NCBI GenBank assembly: GCA_017415185.1
Contig: JAFQHZ010000011.1
Coordinates: forward strand, 1 to 52,039
Source: Candidatus Gastranaerophilales bacterium
GTDB lineage: Bacteria > Cyanobacteriota > Vampirovibrionia > Gastranaerophilales > Gastranaerophilaceae
DNA: 52,039 nucleotides
Direction of reading: 5' to 3'
The number at the start of each line of letters is the position of its first letter. The first letter of the stretch is position 1. The notes under the pieces were generated by a model, which was given only the letters and a program-made list of their open reading frames with translations, did no database searches and was not told the DNA's origin. Position numbers and translations under genes: made by a program. Below are positions 43,742-51,421 of this stretch, one piece after another.

Positions 43742-44444
43742 TAAAAGATTATTAATTGTTGATGATGATATACAAATTCGAGAATTATTGGTGTTTGATA
43801 TTGCTCAAAGTGGTTATATTGTAGATTGTGCAATAGATGGGCAAGAAGGTTTAAAAAAAGCTCTTGAAAACAATTATGATTTAATTTTGCTTGATGTTAT
43901 GATGCCAAAAATGAATGGATATGACGTTTGTAAAAATATCAGAATAGCAAAACCAAATATTCCAATTTTAATGCTAACTGCTAAAGGAACAATTGAAGAT
44001 AAAACCCAAGGCTTTGATTGCGGCGCAGACGATTATTTGATTAAACCTTTTGAAATTCAAGAGGTCTTATTAAGAATAAGAGCCCTTTTAAGACGTGGCG
44101 AATCAAGTCAAAAACAAGATTCAAAAGAAGTTTTAAGAGCTGGTGATATTGAAATATTGCCCGATAGTCTTGAAGCAGTTATTTTAGACAAAAAAGTTAA
44201 ACTAACACCAACAGAGTTTGAAATTTTATATTGTATGATGCAACATATTAATTCTCCTGTTACTCTTGCAACTTTATTGGATGAAGTTTGGGGATATGGA
44301 AGCGATGAAGATGTTAGAATGGTGCGAGTTCATGTGGGTGGTTTAAGACAAAAAATCGAAACAAACACAAGAGAGCCTCGCTATCTTCATACTGTTGTTA
44401 ATGTTGGATATAAACTAACTCCCTTTGGGCTTTTGGAAGAATAA
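43728..44444 (+). CDS. OmpR/PhoB-family response regulator
   Basis: The 238-residue regulator has an intact receiver: VDDD near the N terminus, phospho-acceptor Asp56 in LLDVMMPKMNGYD, LTAKG, and Lys106 in YLIKPFE. The C-terminal winged helix includes LTPTEFEILYCMMQ and VRVHVGGLRQKIE, then PRYLHTVVNVGYKL. The ATG at 43728 follows AAGGTGG; an in-frame upstream TTG is less likely. Its stop overlaps the ATG of the sensor kinase by one base. The two form a complete two-component pair. Target promoters are unknown; none of the visible promoters shows obvious direct repeats. Confidence 0.93.
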   Translation: MQKNNKRLLIVDDDIQIRELLVFDIAQSGYIVDCAIDGQEGLKKALENNYDLILLDVMMPKMNGYDVCKNIRIAKPNIPILMLTAKGTIEDKTQGFDCGADDYLIKPFEIQEVLLRIRALLRRGESSQKQDSKEVLRAGDIEILPDSLEAVILDKKVKLTPTEFEILYCMMQHINSPVTLATLLDEVWGYGSDEDVRMVRVHVGGLRQKIETNTREPRYLHTVVNVGYKLTPFGLLEE

Positions 44445-46081
44445 TGAGAAGACTAAAAATTGTTGAACAAATTATAATAGTCCTTGTCTTTGCGGTTTTA
44501 ATACCGTTTATTACAATGGGTTTAATTATAAACAATGTTTCTCAACAAAGCATTAGAACAGAACTTGCAAATAATGCTAGCCTAATGGCAAGATTTATTG
44601 GAAACGCTATTGAAAGCTATGTTAATTTTAGTCAATCGCAGTTAAATCAGATGGCTTCAGGGTTTAATTATATTCCAAACACCATGGCAAAAGTTCAATA
44701 TTTTGACGAAATTGAAGCAAAAACAAGGCTCTTTAAAAATCTTGATGTAATTGAAAAAACAAAACTCCAAAAGCAAGATTTTAATGTTGAAAACAATTAT
44801 CTTTCACTTTTTTCTCCAATTGATAAAGATGGAAAATATTATTTAACTGGTCAAATAGAAATTAATATTATAGACAAATTATTTTCTGATGAATTAAAAA
44901 GACATGTTTATATTTTTGAATCAAACACAAATAAATTGCTTGCTTCAAATGTTTCTTTTGAATATGCGCAAGCTATTTTAAACGAATTAAATATTAAGCA
45001 AGACGCAAAAGAACAACTTTTTGGAAAGAGAAAAAATACCCCAAAAGCATATTATAAATTAGAAAATCCTGATTGGTTTGTTGTTGTCGATACAACAAAG
45101 AAAATAACTGCAAAAACAATCACAAAAGCTCGTTTTAGAATTCTTTTGTCTTTGTCTTTGTCTATGCTGTTTATTTTTGTAATGGTTGGTCTATATACAA
45201 TTTATTTATACATAAATGTTAGACAATTATTCAAAGGAATTACGGCAATTTCCAAGGGGAATTACGATAAGAAAATTCATTTGTTGAAAACTGTTTTCAC
45301 TCCGCATGAGCTTGTTTTTTTGGCAAAAGAATTTAACTATATGGCAAACAAAATCAATATTTCTTATCAGGAATTGCGAAAATACAATACTGAACTTGAG
45401 CAATTAAACGAATTTCGAGAAAATTTAATTAATGCAACAAGTCACGAATTTCGAACACCTCTAACAAGCATAATTGGCTATACTTCAAGGCTTTTAAGAA
45501 GAGATGTTGTTGTTGATGATGAAATGAAGATTAAATCTCTTCAAATAATTAAACAACAAGCGCAAAGATTATCAAAAATGGTTGAAGATTTATTGGTTAT
45601 TCCTGAGCTTGAAAGTTTTAGCTTGAAATTTAATATTGAAGAATTAGATTTAATTGAATCAATTAATCAAGTTGTTGAATATTTGAAAAATGAATCTGTT
45701 GAATTTGAAGTTAATATTTCAAAAGATTTAAATTATGTTTATGCTGATAACTATCGACTTGAGCAAATATTAGTCAACCTTATTGATAATGCAATAAAAT
45801 ACAATATAGATAATCAACCAATTAAAATTGAAGCATATAACAAAAACAATATGCCAATTGTTAAAATTTCAAATAAATGTGAAAAAATTTCTGACGAAAT
45901 GAAGGAAAAATTATTTGATAAATTCACAAGAGTTGATTCCGCTCTAACAAGAACAACAAGAGGCACTGGATTGGGGTTATATATTGTAAAAGGTCTTGCG
46001 AATGCAATGAAAATCAAACTTTCTTTGGAAGTTGATGACAATTTCACAATGATTTTGGAATTTTGCGATTATGTTAAATAA
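44444..46081 (+). CDS. Sensor histidine kinase of the two-component pair
   Basis: The 545-residue kinase has two membrane segments (about 8-29 and 232-256) enclosing a periplasmic sensor region of about 200 residues, probably dCache-like. A HAMP-type linker precedes the phosphoacceptor box ATSHEFRTPLTSIIGY, with His334. The HATPase domain has the N box LVNLIDNAIKYN, and TRGTGLGLYIVKG. The G1 box is not canonical (KISNKCEKISDEM instead of D-x-G-x-G), unlike the orphan kinase at 37810. The ligand is unknown. It overlaps tadA by 11 bases. Confidence 0.9.
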   Translation: MRRLKIVEQIIIVLVFAVLIPFITMGLIINNVSQQSIRTELANNASLMARFIGNAIESYVNFSQSQLNQMASGFNYIPNTMAKVQYFDEIEAKTRLFKNLDVIEKTKLQKQDFNVENNYLSLFSPIDKDGKYYLTGQIEINIIDKLFSDELKRHVYIFESNTNKLLASNVSFEYAQAILNELNIKQDAKEQLFGKRKNTPKAYYKLENPDWFVVVDTTKKITAKTITKARFRILLSLSLSMLFIFVMVGLYTIYLYINVRQLFKGITAISKGNYDKKIHLLKTVFTPHELVFLAKEFNYMANKINISYQELRKYNTELEQLNEFRENLINATSHEFRTPLTSIIGYTSRLLRRDVVVDDEMKIKSLQIIKQQAQRLSKMVEDLLVIPELESFSLKFNIEELDLIESINQVVEYLKNESVEFEVNISKDLNYVYADNYRLEQILVNLIDNAIKYNIDNQPIKIEAYNKNNMPIVKISNKCEKISDEMKEKLFDKFTRVDSALTRTTRGTGLGLYIVKGLANAMKIKLSLEVDDNFTMILEFCDYVK

Positions 46082-46520
46082 ATTTATGCAAATTGCACTG
46101 CAAGAAGCAAAAAAAGTTCAAAAAGATATTCCAATTGCTGCGCTTATTGTGAAAAATGGAGAAATTATTGCAAGCGCAACAAACAAAAGAGAAGAAAATA
46201 ATCAAACAATCGCTCATGCGGAAGTTTTAGCAATAAACGAAGCAAACAAAAAAACAAATTCCTGGCGGTTGGAAGATTGCGATATATATGTTACTTTAGA
46301 GCCTTGTCCAATGTGTGCTTGGGCGATAATTAATGCAAGAATTAAAAATGTTTATTTTGCTTCTTGGGATTTAAAATATGGTGCTTTTGGTGGTTCGATT
46401 AATTTAGCAAAACTTGCAAATTCTAAAATTAATATTAAAGGTGGAATCCTTGAACAAGAAGCCGATTGTTTGATAAAAAAATATTTTGAAAGTTTAAGAA
46501 ATGAAAAAGAAGTTAAATGA
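46071..46520 (+). CDS. tadA: tRNA-specific adenosine deaminase TadA
   Basis: TadA converts A34 of tRNA-Arg(ACG) to inosine so that one tRNA reads several codons. The 149-residue product has the zinc deaminase motif H49-A50-E51 (TIAHAEVLAIN) and PCPMCAW with Cys79 and Cys82. The WDLKYGAFGGS segment is typical of TadA rather than guanine deaminase. Length is normal. Position inside a signalling operon is unusual, but overlaps on both sides show that it belongs to the same transcript. Confidence 0.92.
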   Translation: MLNKFMQIALQEAKKVQKDIPIAALIVKNGEIIASATNKREENNQTIAHAEVLAINEANKKTNSWRLEDCDIYVTLEPCPMCAWAIINARIKNVYFASWDLKYGAFGGSINLAKLANSKINIKGGILEQEADCLIKKYFESLRNEKEVK

Positions 46521-47232
46521 ACTTGTTTTAAAATATGAAACTTCTGATTTTATTAAATCAGACCCGATACAATTTCCTCACAAATACGAAAATAAAACCG
46601 ATATTGAAATTGCCGCCTTCATTAGCGCATTGTTTGCTTTTGGAAAAAGAGAACAGTTTATTAAAAAACTAGATTTTATTTTTTCTTTAACAAAAACTCC
46701 TTTTGAATTAATTTATGACTTCAAAAAATATGATTTTGATAATTTTATTTATCGTTTTATAAAAAGCGTTGATTTAATTGAGCTTTTGAGGCTTTTAAAT
46801 AAGCTATATGTTATTGATAAAATGTCTCTTGAAGAGTTGTTTAATTCAAAGAATCGTTTTTTGAATGTTTCAAATTATTTTTATTCAAATTCTAAATGCC
46901 CAAATAATATGGGTTTCTGTTTTATGTTTGCAAAGCCTGAAAACAATTCTGCACTTAAGAGGATGAATATGTTTTTAAGATGGATGATAAGAGACGGCGC
47001 TGTTGATTTTGGAATTTGGAAAACAATTAAAAAATCGGAATTATTAATTCCTTTAGATACTCATGTTGCAAGGCTTTCTCGAGAATTTGGTTTATTGAAG
47101 CGCACTCAAAATGATTTTAGAGCAGTGCTTGAATTAACTGAAAAATTAAAAGAATTTGATAATGACGACCCAATTAAATATGATTTTGCTTTATTTGGTC
47201 TTGGAGTTGAACAAGCAAATAAAAAATCTTAA
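46501..47232 (+). CDS. TIGR02757/DUF2400-family protein
   Basis: The 243-residue protein belongs to a conserved bacterial family of unknown function, found in many Bacteroidetes and other diderms. Typical segments are DIEIAAFISALFAFGKREQFI, NNSALKRMNMFLRWMIRDGAVDFGIWK, IPLDTHVARLSREFGLLKR and DPIKYDFALFGLGV. The helical pattern suggests a HhH-GPD-like DNA glycosylase fold, but this is not certain. It overlaps tadA by 20 bases and closes the operon. The protein ends shortly after FGLGV with a lysine-rich tail, without the C-terminal cysteine motif I would expect for a full-length member. Confidence 0.8.
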   Translation: MKKKLNELVLKYETSDFIKSDPIQFPHKYENKTDIEIAAFISALFAFGKREQFIKKLDFIFSLTKTPFELIYDFKKYDFDNFIYRFIKSVDLIELLRLLNKLYVIDKMSLEELFNSKNRFLNVSNYFYSNSKCPNNMGFCFMFAKPENNSALKRMNMFLRWMIRDGAVDFGIWKTIKKSELLIPLDTHVARLSREFGLLKRTQNDFRAVLELTEKLKEFDNDDPIKYDFALFGLGVEQANKKS

Positions 47233-47302
47233 TTTTTGTAAAAATTTTGGCAAAAAATTCTCTCCTCGTGCATTGTATGAAAAAGTAATCGAGGGATAAT
47301 TA

Positions 47303-50300
47303 ATGAAAATCACACCAGTTAATAATAATCAAAATTTTGGAAAAGTAATTATTAAGAAAAAACCACAAACAAAACCAAAAGAGCGTCCATCTTATGACAA
47401 AATGACGACTCAACAGGCGCTTCAGCATATTTCAAATTTTAAAGATAAAAATGTTGATAGGGTGGGTCTTGATGATAGATTTATGTTTTTTAGCGCTAAA
47501 ACGCATTTTTCTAAAGAAACTGAAAAATTGTATAATTCAGCAATTGAATTAGCAAAAATTTCCCGTTCTCAAAATTTGGAAAGTTGGCATTTGCACCTTG
47601 CTTCTTTGATTAAATTAAACGATTATTTATCGCAAGTTTTAAGCGGAGAAGTTGATCCAATTGAAGAAACAATTTATGCAACTGCGGTGACTTTTCCTAA
47701 TGTTCTTTTTAACGGGTGCGATTTATGGACAAAACCTGAATTAATCAAGGGTGCTGCTGAAATTGTTTCAAAACAAATTGATTATATGATGAATGCTTAT
47801 GTTAAGCCAAGTCAAAAAAACAATCCAAAACAAAGATTAACAACCCCTACTCCTTCTGCTGCTATGATGCAAGACGTTGTTAAAACGCATAAAGATTTAG
47901 GCGTTCAATTGAGAACAAAAGATTTTCCTGAAAATTATTTGTTTGCATTGCCAACTTTTTCTCAAGATAAAAAATTAAAAAATGATTATATGGATTTCAT
48001 TAGAAGCCTTCAAAGCCTTGGTATGACATCTAAACCAGACACTAAAGACAAACATCATATTGAATTTTATGACAAAAAAGCAGACGCAATTTGGAAAAAT
48101 ATTGCCCATGGAAATAATGTTTTGGTGTTAAGCAATCCTGATAATCAGGCTTCTGTTAAATATTTAGAAAAAAGTTTTGTTAATTTGATTAATAAACCAG
48201 GACAAAAATATGGTTCAATTGATCCTGAAAAAACAAATATTATTTTATTGAACGAAAATGCTCAGTTTGGTTTTGTTGAAGATATGGTTAGAAATATTCA
48301 AATGGATAAATCTAAAAAAGGCACAACAACTGTTATTATGGGCAATTTCTTTAGCTTGTTGAAAAATTGCAATGCAATTTTAGACCAAACTCAAATTGAA
48401 TCAATGTTCGGAACACAGGGCGATGACAAAGACAAAGCAAACATAAGATTTGTTTTTTCAATTTCTCCTGAAACATATCACAGCAACACTCAAGCAGGCG
48501 TTCCTTTGGCAGGATTATTGTCAAGCTATGCACAACAAACCCTTCCAATGTTAAATGCAGTAGATGCTAAAGAATATCTTGCAAACGAAAGTGGGCTTGA
48601 ATTTATAAAAACAAAAATTAAAAAAGATATTTCAAAAGAAACCGTTTATAAAGCAATTGAAGTAACAAGTTCTAAAAGCGGAAATTATCCTGAAAAAGCA
48701 ATTGAGCTTTTAGACGCTGTTGCTAAATTTTTCGTTGATAGCGAAGAAATTACGCCTTCACAAATTGATACTTATTTAAAAGAAACAGAAAGCTTATCCG
48801 ATGTTTCAGATACTGAAGAAAGAAGTATAATTTTTGATACAGGAAAAACCCTGTCTGATATTAAAGGTATGCCAATGACAAGCGCTGAAGCAAACAGCAT
48901 TGTAAGACAAATTAAAAACGGCACAGTTGGAACAAGAGGCTTTATCATTCAGCACAATCATGGAAGCTCCTATGGTGGCGGACGCAGACATACAGCGGAA
49001 GCAATAGCAGGGGAAACACAAATTCCTATGGTGGTAATTAATGCTAAAGATTTTGCCTTAAAAGACATCGATGCTTTATCTCAAGAGGCAGGTTTGTCTG
49101 AATTAAAAATTAAAAAATTAATTCAAACTGCAAAAGCCCAAGCAGAGGCAAATGGCTTAAATACTGCAATGATTTTCATTGAAAATTTTGATAATTTTGG
49201 CTCAAATCCGCTTTGGGGAATTTCTTCGATTTATGAACAAAAAGCATTCAGCCAACTTTTGGCCGAAATGGACGCTGCAAGAAAAGATGGAAAAATCAAT
49301 CTTGTTGTGATGGGTTCGACTAATATGCCGCAATATCTTGATGAAAATATTCAAAAGCCATATAAATTTTTGAATCAAGTTGTTGTTTATCAGCCGCAAA
49401 ATGCTGATCAAAGAAGAGAAATTTTAGATTATTATATTGAAAAAAATAATTACAAAATTGCCGATGAATTCGAAGGACAAAAAGAGCAAATTTTGACAAA
49501 TATTTCGGAAAGTACGCAATATTTCACTGTTGTTGATTTGATGTATTTATTGGATAACGCAAATATTATTTCAAAAGAAAGACAAAAAGAAGCGATTGAT
49601 GGTTCAGATTTTACTGAATCTTTCCTTCAAATTTCATCAGGAAGAACCAATACAGCGGAAATTACTGATGATAGTAAAAAAATCGTAACTTCTCATGAAG
49701 CAGGACACGCTTTAACTCTTCATTTGATGTATGAAATTGCGCAAAAACAAAATATCTCTTGGCATTTGCCTCAAAAAGTTGATTTCATAACATTAGACCC
49801 AAGAGGAAGTTATGGTGGAGCAATGTTTTTCAAACAATCAGAAAATGACAAATATTCTTTTGAAAGAGTTATGAGCGAAATTATTTCTGATTATGGCGGA
49901 CATAGCGCAGAAAACATTATTTATGGAATGCGTGGCTCATGGGGCATTTCAGAAGATATGAGAATGGCTGCTTGGTCTGCTCAAACTGCTGTTACTGTTA
50001 TGGGAATGGGTAATAAAACCGGCGTTAGACACACTTTTGATGATGAATATATTACAGAAAAACAAAAAGAAAATATAGCCGATGACGTTGAAAAACTATT
50101 AAAAACTGGCAAAAAGATTTCTGATTCAATTATTGAAGGATATAAAGACTTCATTCTTGAATTTACTCAAAAGCATTATTCAAAAGTTGCAACAGGCGAG
50201 TGTATAATTCCTGCTTCTCAATTTGTTCAAGAACTTAACGACTGGAGAAGTAAACAGACTCCAGAAAAGCTTGAAGAATTAAACTCTTTAGAAATGCAAA

Positions 50301-50338
50301 TCTTAAATGATTTGAATGAATGCAAGCAAGGAAAATAA
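47303..50338 (+). CDS. Clp/FtsH-like chimeric AAA protein with degenerate ATPase sites and intact M41 protease motif
   Basis: This 1011-residue protein is read as four parts. Residues about 65-110 resemble a Clp N-terminal repeat (AIELAKISRSQNLESWHLHLA). About 255-480 look like a ClpA/B D1 remnant: NIAHGNNVLVLSNPD, then VFSISPETYHSN and GNYPEKAIELLDAVAKF, but no Walker A. About 540-760 follow FtsH's AAA domain. Walker A reads GSSYGGGRRHTAEAIAGE, Walker B IFIENFD, then QLLAEMD, and GSTNMPQYLDENIQKPYKFLNQ lacks the arginine fingers. Residues 790-1000 are an M41-type peptidase: His798-Glu799-His802 in SHEAGH and Asp885 in GISEDM as third zinc ligand. No membrane segment is visible, unlike FtsH. 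The N terminus is MKITPVNNNQNFG. GAGGG precedes the ATG. Confidence 0.75.
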   Translation: MKITPVNNNQNFGKVIIKKKPQTKPKERPSYDKMTTQQALQHISNFKDKNVDRVGLDDRFMFFSAKTHFSKETEKLYNSAIELAKISRSQNLESWHLHLASLIKLNDYLSQVLSGEVDPIEETIYATAVTFPNVLFNGCDLWTKPELIKGAAEIVSKQIDYMMNAYVKPSQKNNPKQRLTTPTPSAAMMQDVVKTHKDLGVQLRTKDFPENYLFALPTFSQDKKLKNDYMDFIRSLQSLGMTSKPDTKDKHHIEFYDKKADAIWKNIAHGNNVLVLSNPDNQASVKYLEKSFVNLINKPGQKYGSIDPEKTNIILLNENAQFGFVEDMVRNIQMDKSKKGTTTVIMGNFFSLLKNCNAILDQTQIESMFGTQGDDKDKANIRFVFSISPETYHSNTQAGVPLAGLLSSYAQQTLPMLNAVDAKEYLANESGLEFIKTKIKKDISKETVYKAIEVTSSKSGNYPEKAIELLDAVAKFFVDSEEITPSQIDTYLKETESLSDVSDTEERSIIFDTGKTLSDIKGMPMTSAEANSIVRQIKNGTVGTRGFIIQHNHGSSYGGGRRHTAEAIAGETQIPMVVINAKDFALKDIDALSQEAGLSELKIKKLIQTAKAQAEANGLNTAMIFIENFDNFGSNPLWGISSIYEQKAFSQLLAEMDAARKDGKINLVVMGSTNMPQYLDENIQKPYKFLNQVVVYQPQNADQRREILDYYIEKNNYKIADEFEGQKEQILTNISESTQYFTVVDLMYLLDNANIISKERQKEAIDGSDFTESFLQISSGRTNTAEITDDSKKIVTSHEAGHALTLHLMYEIAQKQNISWHLPQKVDFITLDPRGSYGGAMFFKQSENDKYSFERVMSEIISDYGGHSAENIIYGMRGSWGISEDMRMAAWSAQTAVTVMGMGNKTGVRHTFDDEYITEKQKENIADDVEKLLKTGKKISDSIIEGYKDFILEFTQKHYSKVATGECIIPASQFVQELNDWRSKQTPEKLEELNSLEMQILNDLNECKQGK

Positions 50339-50340
50339 CT

Positions 50341-50363
50341 AAAAAAAATGGGGCAAAGCCCCA
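50341..50363 (-). terminator. Intrinsic terminator of the minus-strand pilin/DUF1653 transcript
   Basis: TGGGGC (50349-50354) pairs with GCCCCA (50358-50363) around AAA. Read on the minus strand it is followed by eight T (50348-50341). On the plus strand there is no T run, so it can only terminate leftward transcription. Confidence 0.8.
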
Positions 50364-50463
50364 AATTGTCTGGAATTAAGAATAGCTGGAAGTATGAAAA
50401 AGATTAATTATATATAACCTTTTAATTTGCTTTTTCTCAATCCCTCGATTTTCTATAATTAAA

Positions 50464-50491
50464 TACCCTTATGGATTAGTCCATAAGGGTA
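50464..50491 (-). terminator. Perfect 12-bp hairpin spanning the DUF1653 stop codon
   Basis: TACCCTTATGGA and TCCATAAGGGTA are exact inverted repeats with a TTAG loop; the stop codon (TAA on the minus strand) sits in the loop. A weak T-rich stretch follows on the minus side. It may be a terminator or a 3' stabilising stem. Confidence 0.55.
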
Positions 50492-50682
50492 AATCTTAAA
50501 GTATTGTTTTCATCAATTGTTTCGCTCCACATTCTTTTTGGTCGAACCCAAACATCTTTTGTTGTTTGAGATTGATAAACAATCATTTCCTCTTGTGTTT
50601 CTGAATGTTTTGCAAAATTAATTATTTTATAAATCCCGCCTTTGTAATGGCGATATGTTTTTCCTATTTCAATTTTTTGCAT
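50476..50682 (-). CDS. DUF1653-domain protein
   Basis: The 68-residue protein is a small cytoplasmic domain (PF07866, DUF1653) recognised from IGKTYRHYKGGIYKIINFAKHSET, MIVYQS and WVRPKRMWSETI. It has a beta-barrel-like architecture of unknown function. The ATG at 50682 starts one base after the prepilin stop, so it is translationally coupled. A start 27 bases further up overlaps the prepilin gene and is less likely. Its pairing with a pilin has no known meaning. Confidence 0.85.
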   Translation of the reverse strand: MQKIEIGKTYRHYKGGIYKIINFAKHSETQEEMIVYQSQTTKDVWVRPKRMWSETIDENNTLRFTLMD

Positions 50683-50683
50683 T

Positions 50684-51328
50684 TTATAGTCTTCGTTCTC
50701 TTGCTTCATGAGATTTTAAGAATGTTTCTTCTCTTGAACCTGCAGGAACTCGAACTCTGCCATCGAAATCAACAAAAATGAAGAATATATCTCTTTTTTG
50801 ATTTGCTAATTCTGCGTTTGTGTCGTTAAGGATTTGCGGATTTGCTGCCACTTGTTCAGATGTGTAATTAGGGAAATTTGGGTCTTTATCAGCATTCACA
50901 TCTACACGAACAACCATGCTTGAATTTCCTGCTGTTCTATCGAAATTGCTTGGAACACTCCAAGTTATTCCATCTGAAGTTTCAAATGTGCAGCGTGTTC
51001 CATCGAATTGCGCTTCTGCAAAGGTATTTAGCTTTCTTGAAAAGAACATGCAGAATTTTTGTGCGCCATTAAATGTGAGAGCTGTTCCTTCAACTTCTGC
51101 TGCGTCTGTGTTATAAAATCCGATTCTATCAGGGTCATAAGGATATATTGTTTCGTCGTTTACAAGTTCGCCCACTGCTCTTTCGGTGATTGAATATGCC
51201 TTTTTAAACATTGTTTTTTCTTTATCTGGACGAACCCCTGATAAAGAGCTTAAAACAATAACTGCCAATACGCCGATAACTGAAAAAACTATCAATACTT
51301 CGGCTAATGTAAACGCTCGTCTTTTCAT
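50684..51328 (-). CDS. Type IV prepilin-like (pseudopilin) protein
   Basis: The 214-residue protein starts with a short basic leader and the class III signal RRA/FTLAEVLIVFSVIGVLAVIVL, with Glu at position +5 after cleavage. The -1 residue is Ala instead of the usual Gly; this A/FTLAEVLI form is what I recall from Vampirovibrionia. The C-terminal domain has two cysteines (KFCMFF, TRCTFE), a VDVNADKDPNFP calcium-loop-like segment also seen in the protein at 2-523, and IFFIFVDFDGRVRVP. It is exported and probably part of a pilus or pseudopilus. AAGGA stands eight bases before the ATG; its promoter is strong. Confidence 0.9.
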   Translation of the reverse strand: MKRRAFTLAEVLIVFSVIGVLAVIVLSSLSGVRPDKEKTMFKKAYSITERAVGELVNDETIYPYDPDRIGFYNTDAAEVEGTALTFNGAQKFCMFFSRKLNTFAEAQFDGTRCTFETSDGITWSVPSNFDRTAGNSSMVVRVDVNADKDPNFPNYTSEQVAANPQILNDTNAELANQKRDIFFIFVDFDGRVRVPAGSREETFLKSHEARERRL

Positions 51329-51355
51329 TATTTTTTCCTTCTTAAACTCTGTATT

Positions 51356-51384
51356 ATTATATAATTTTTGTCTTTTAATGTCTA
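51356..51384 (-). promoter_or_regulatory. Promoter of the prepilin gene
   Basis: On the minus strand TAGACA (51384-51379) and TATAAT (51361-51356) are 17 bases apart. The leader of about 20 bases contains AAGGA. Confidence 0.75.
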
Positions 51385-51421
51385 TAAAAAAATATAACCC
51401 CCTTTGATGGGGGCTATATTT
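51384..51421 (-). terminator. Intrinsic terminator of the right-edge gene
   Basis: AAATATA-A-CCCCC (51390-51402) pairs with GGGGG-C-TATATTT (51409-51421) around TTTGAT, with one mismatch. On the minus strand a T run follows. The prepilin promoter overlaps this T-rich end. Confidence 0.88.
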
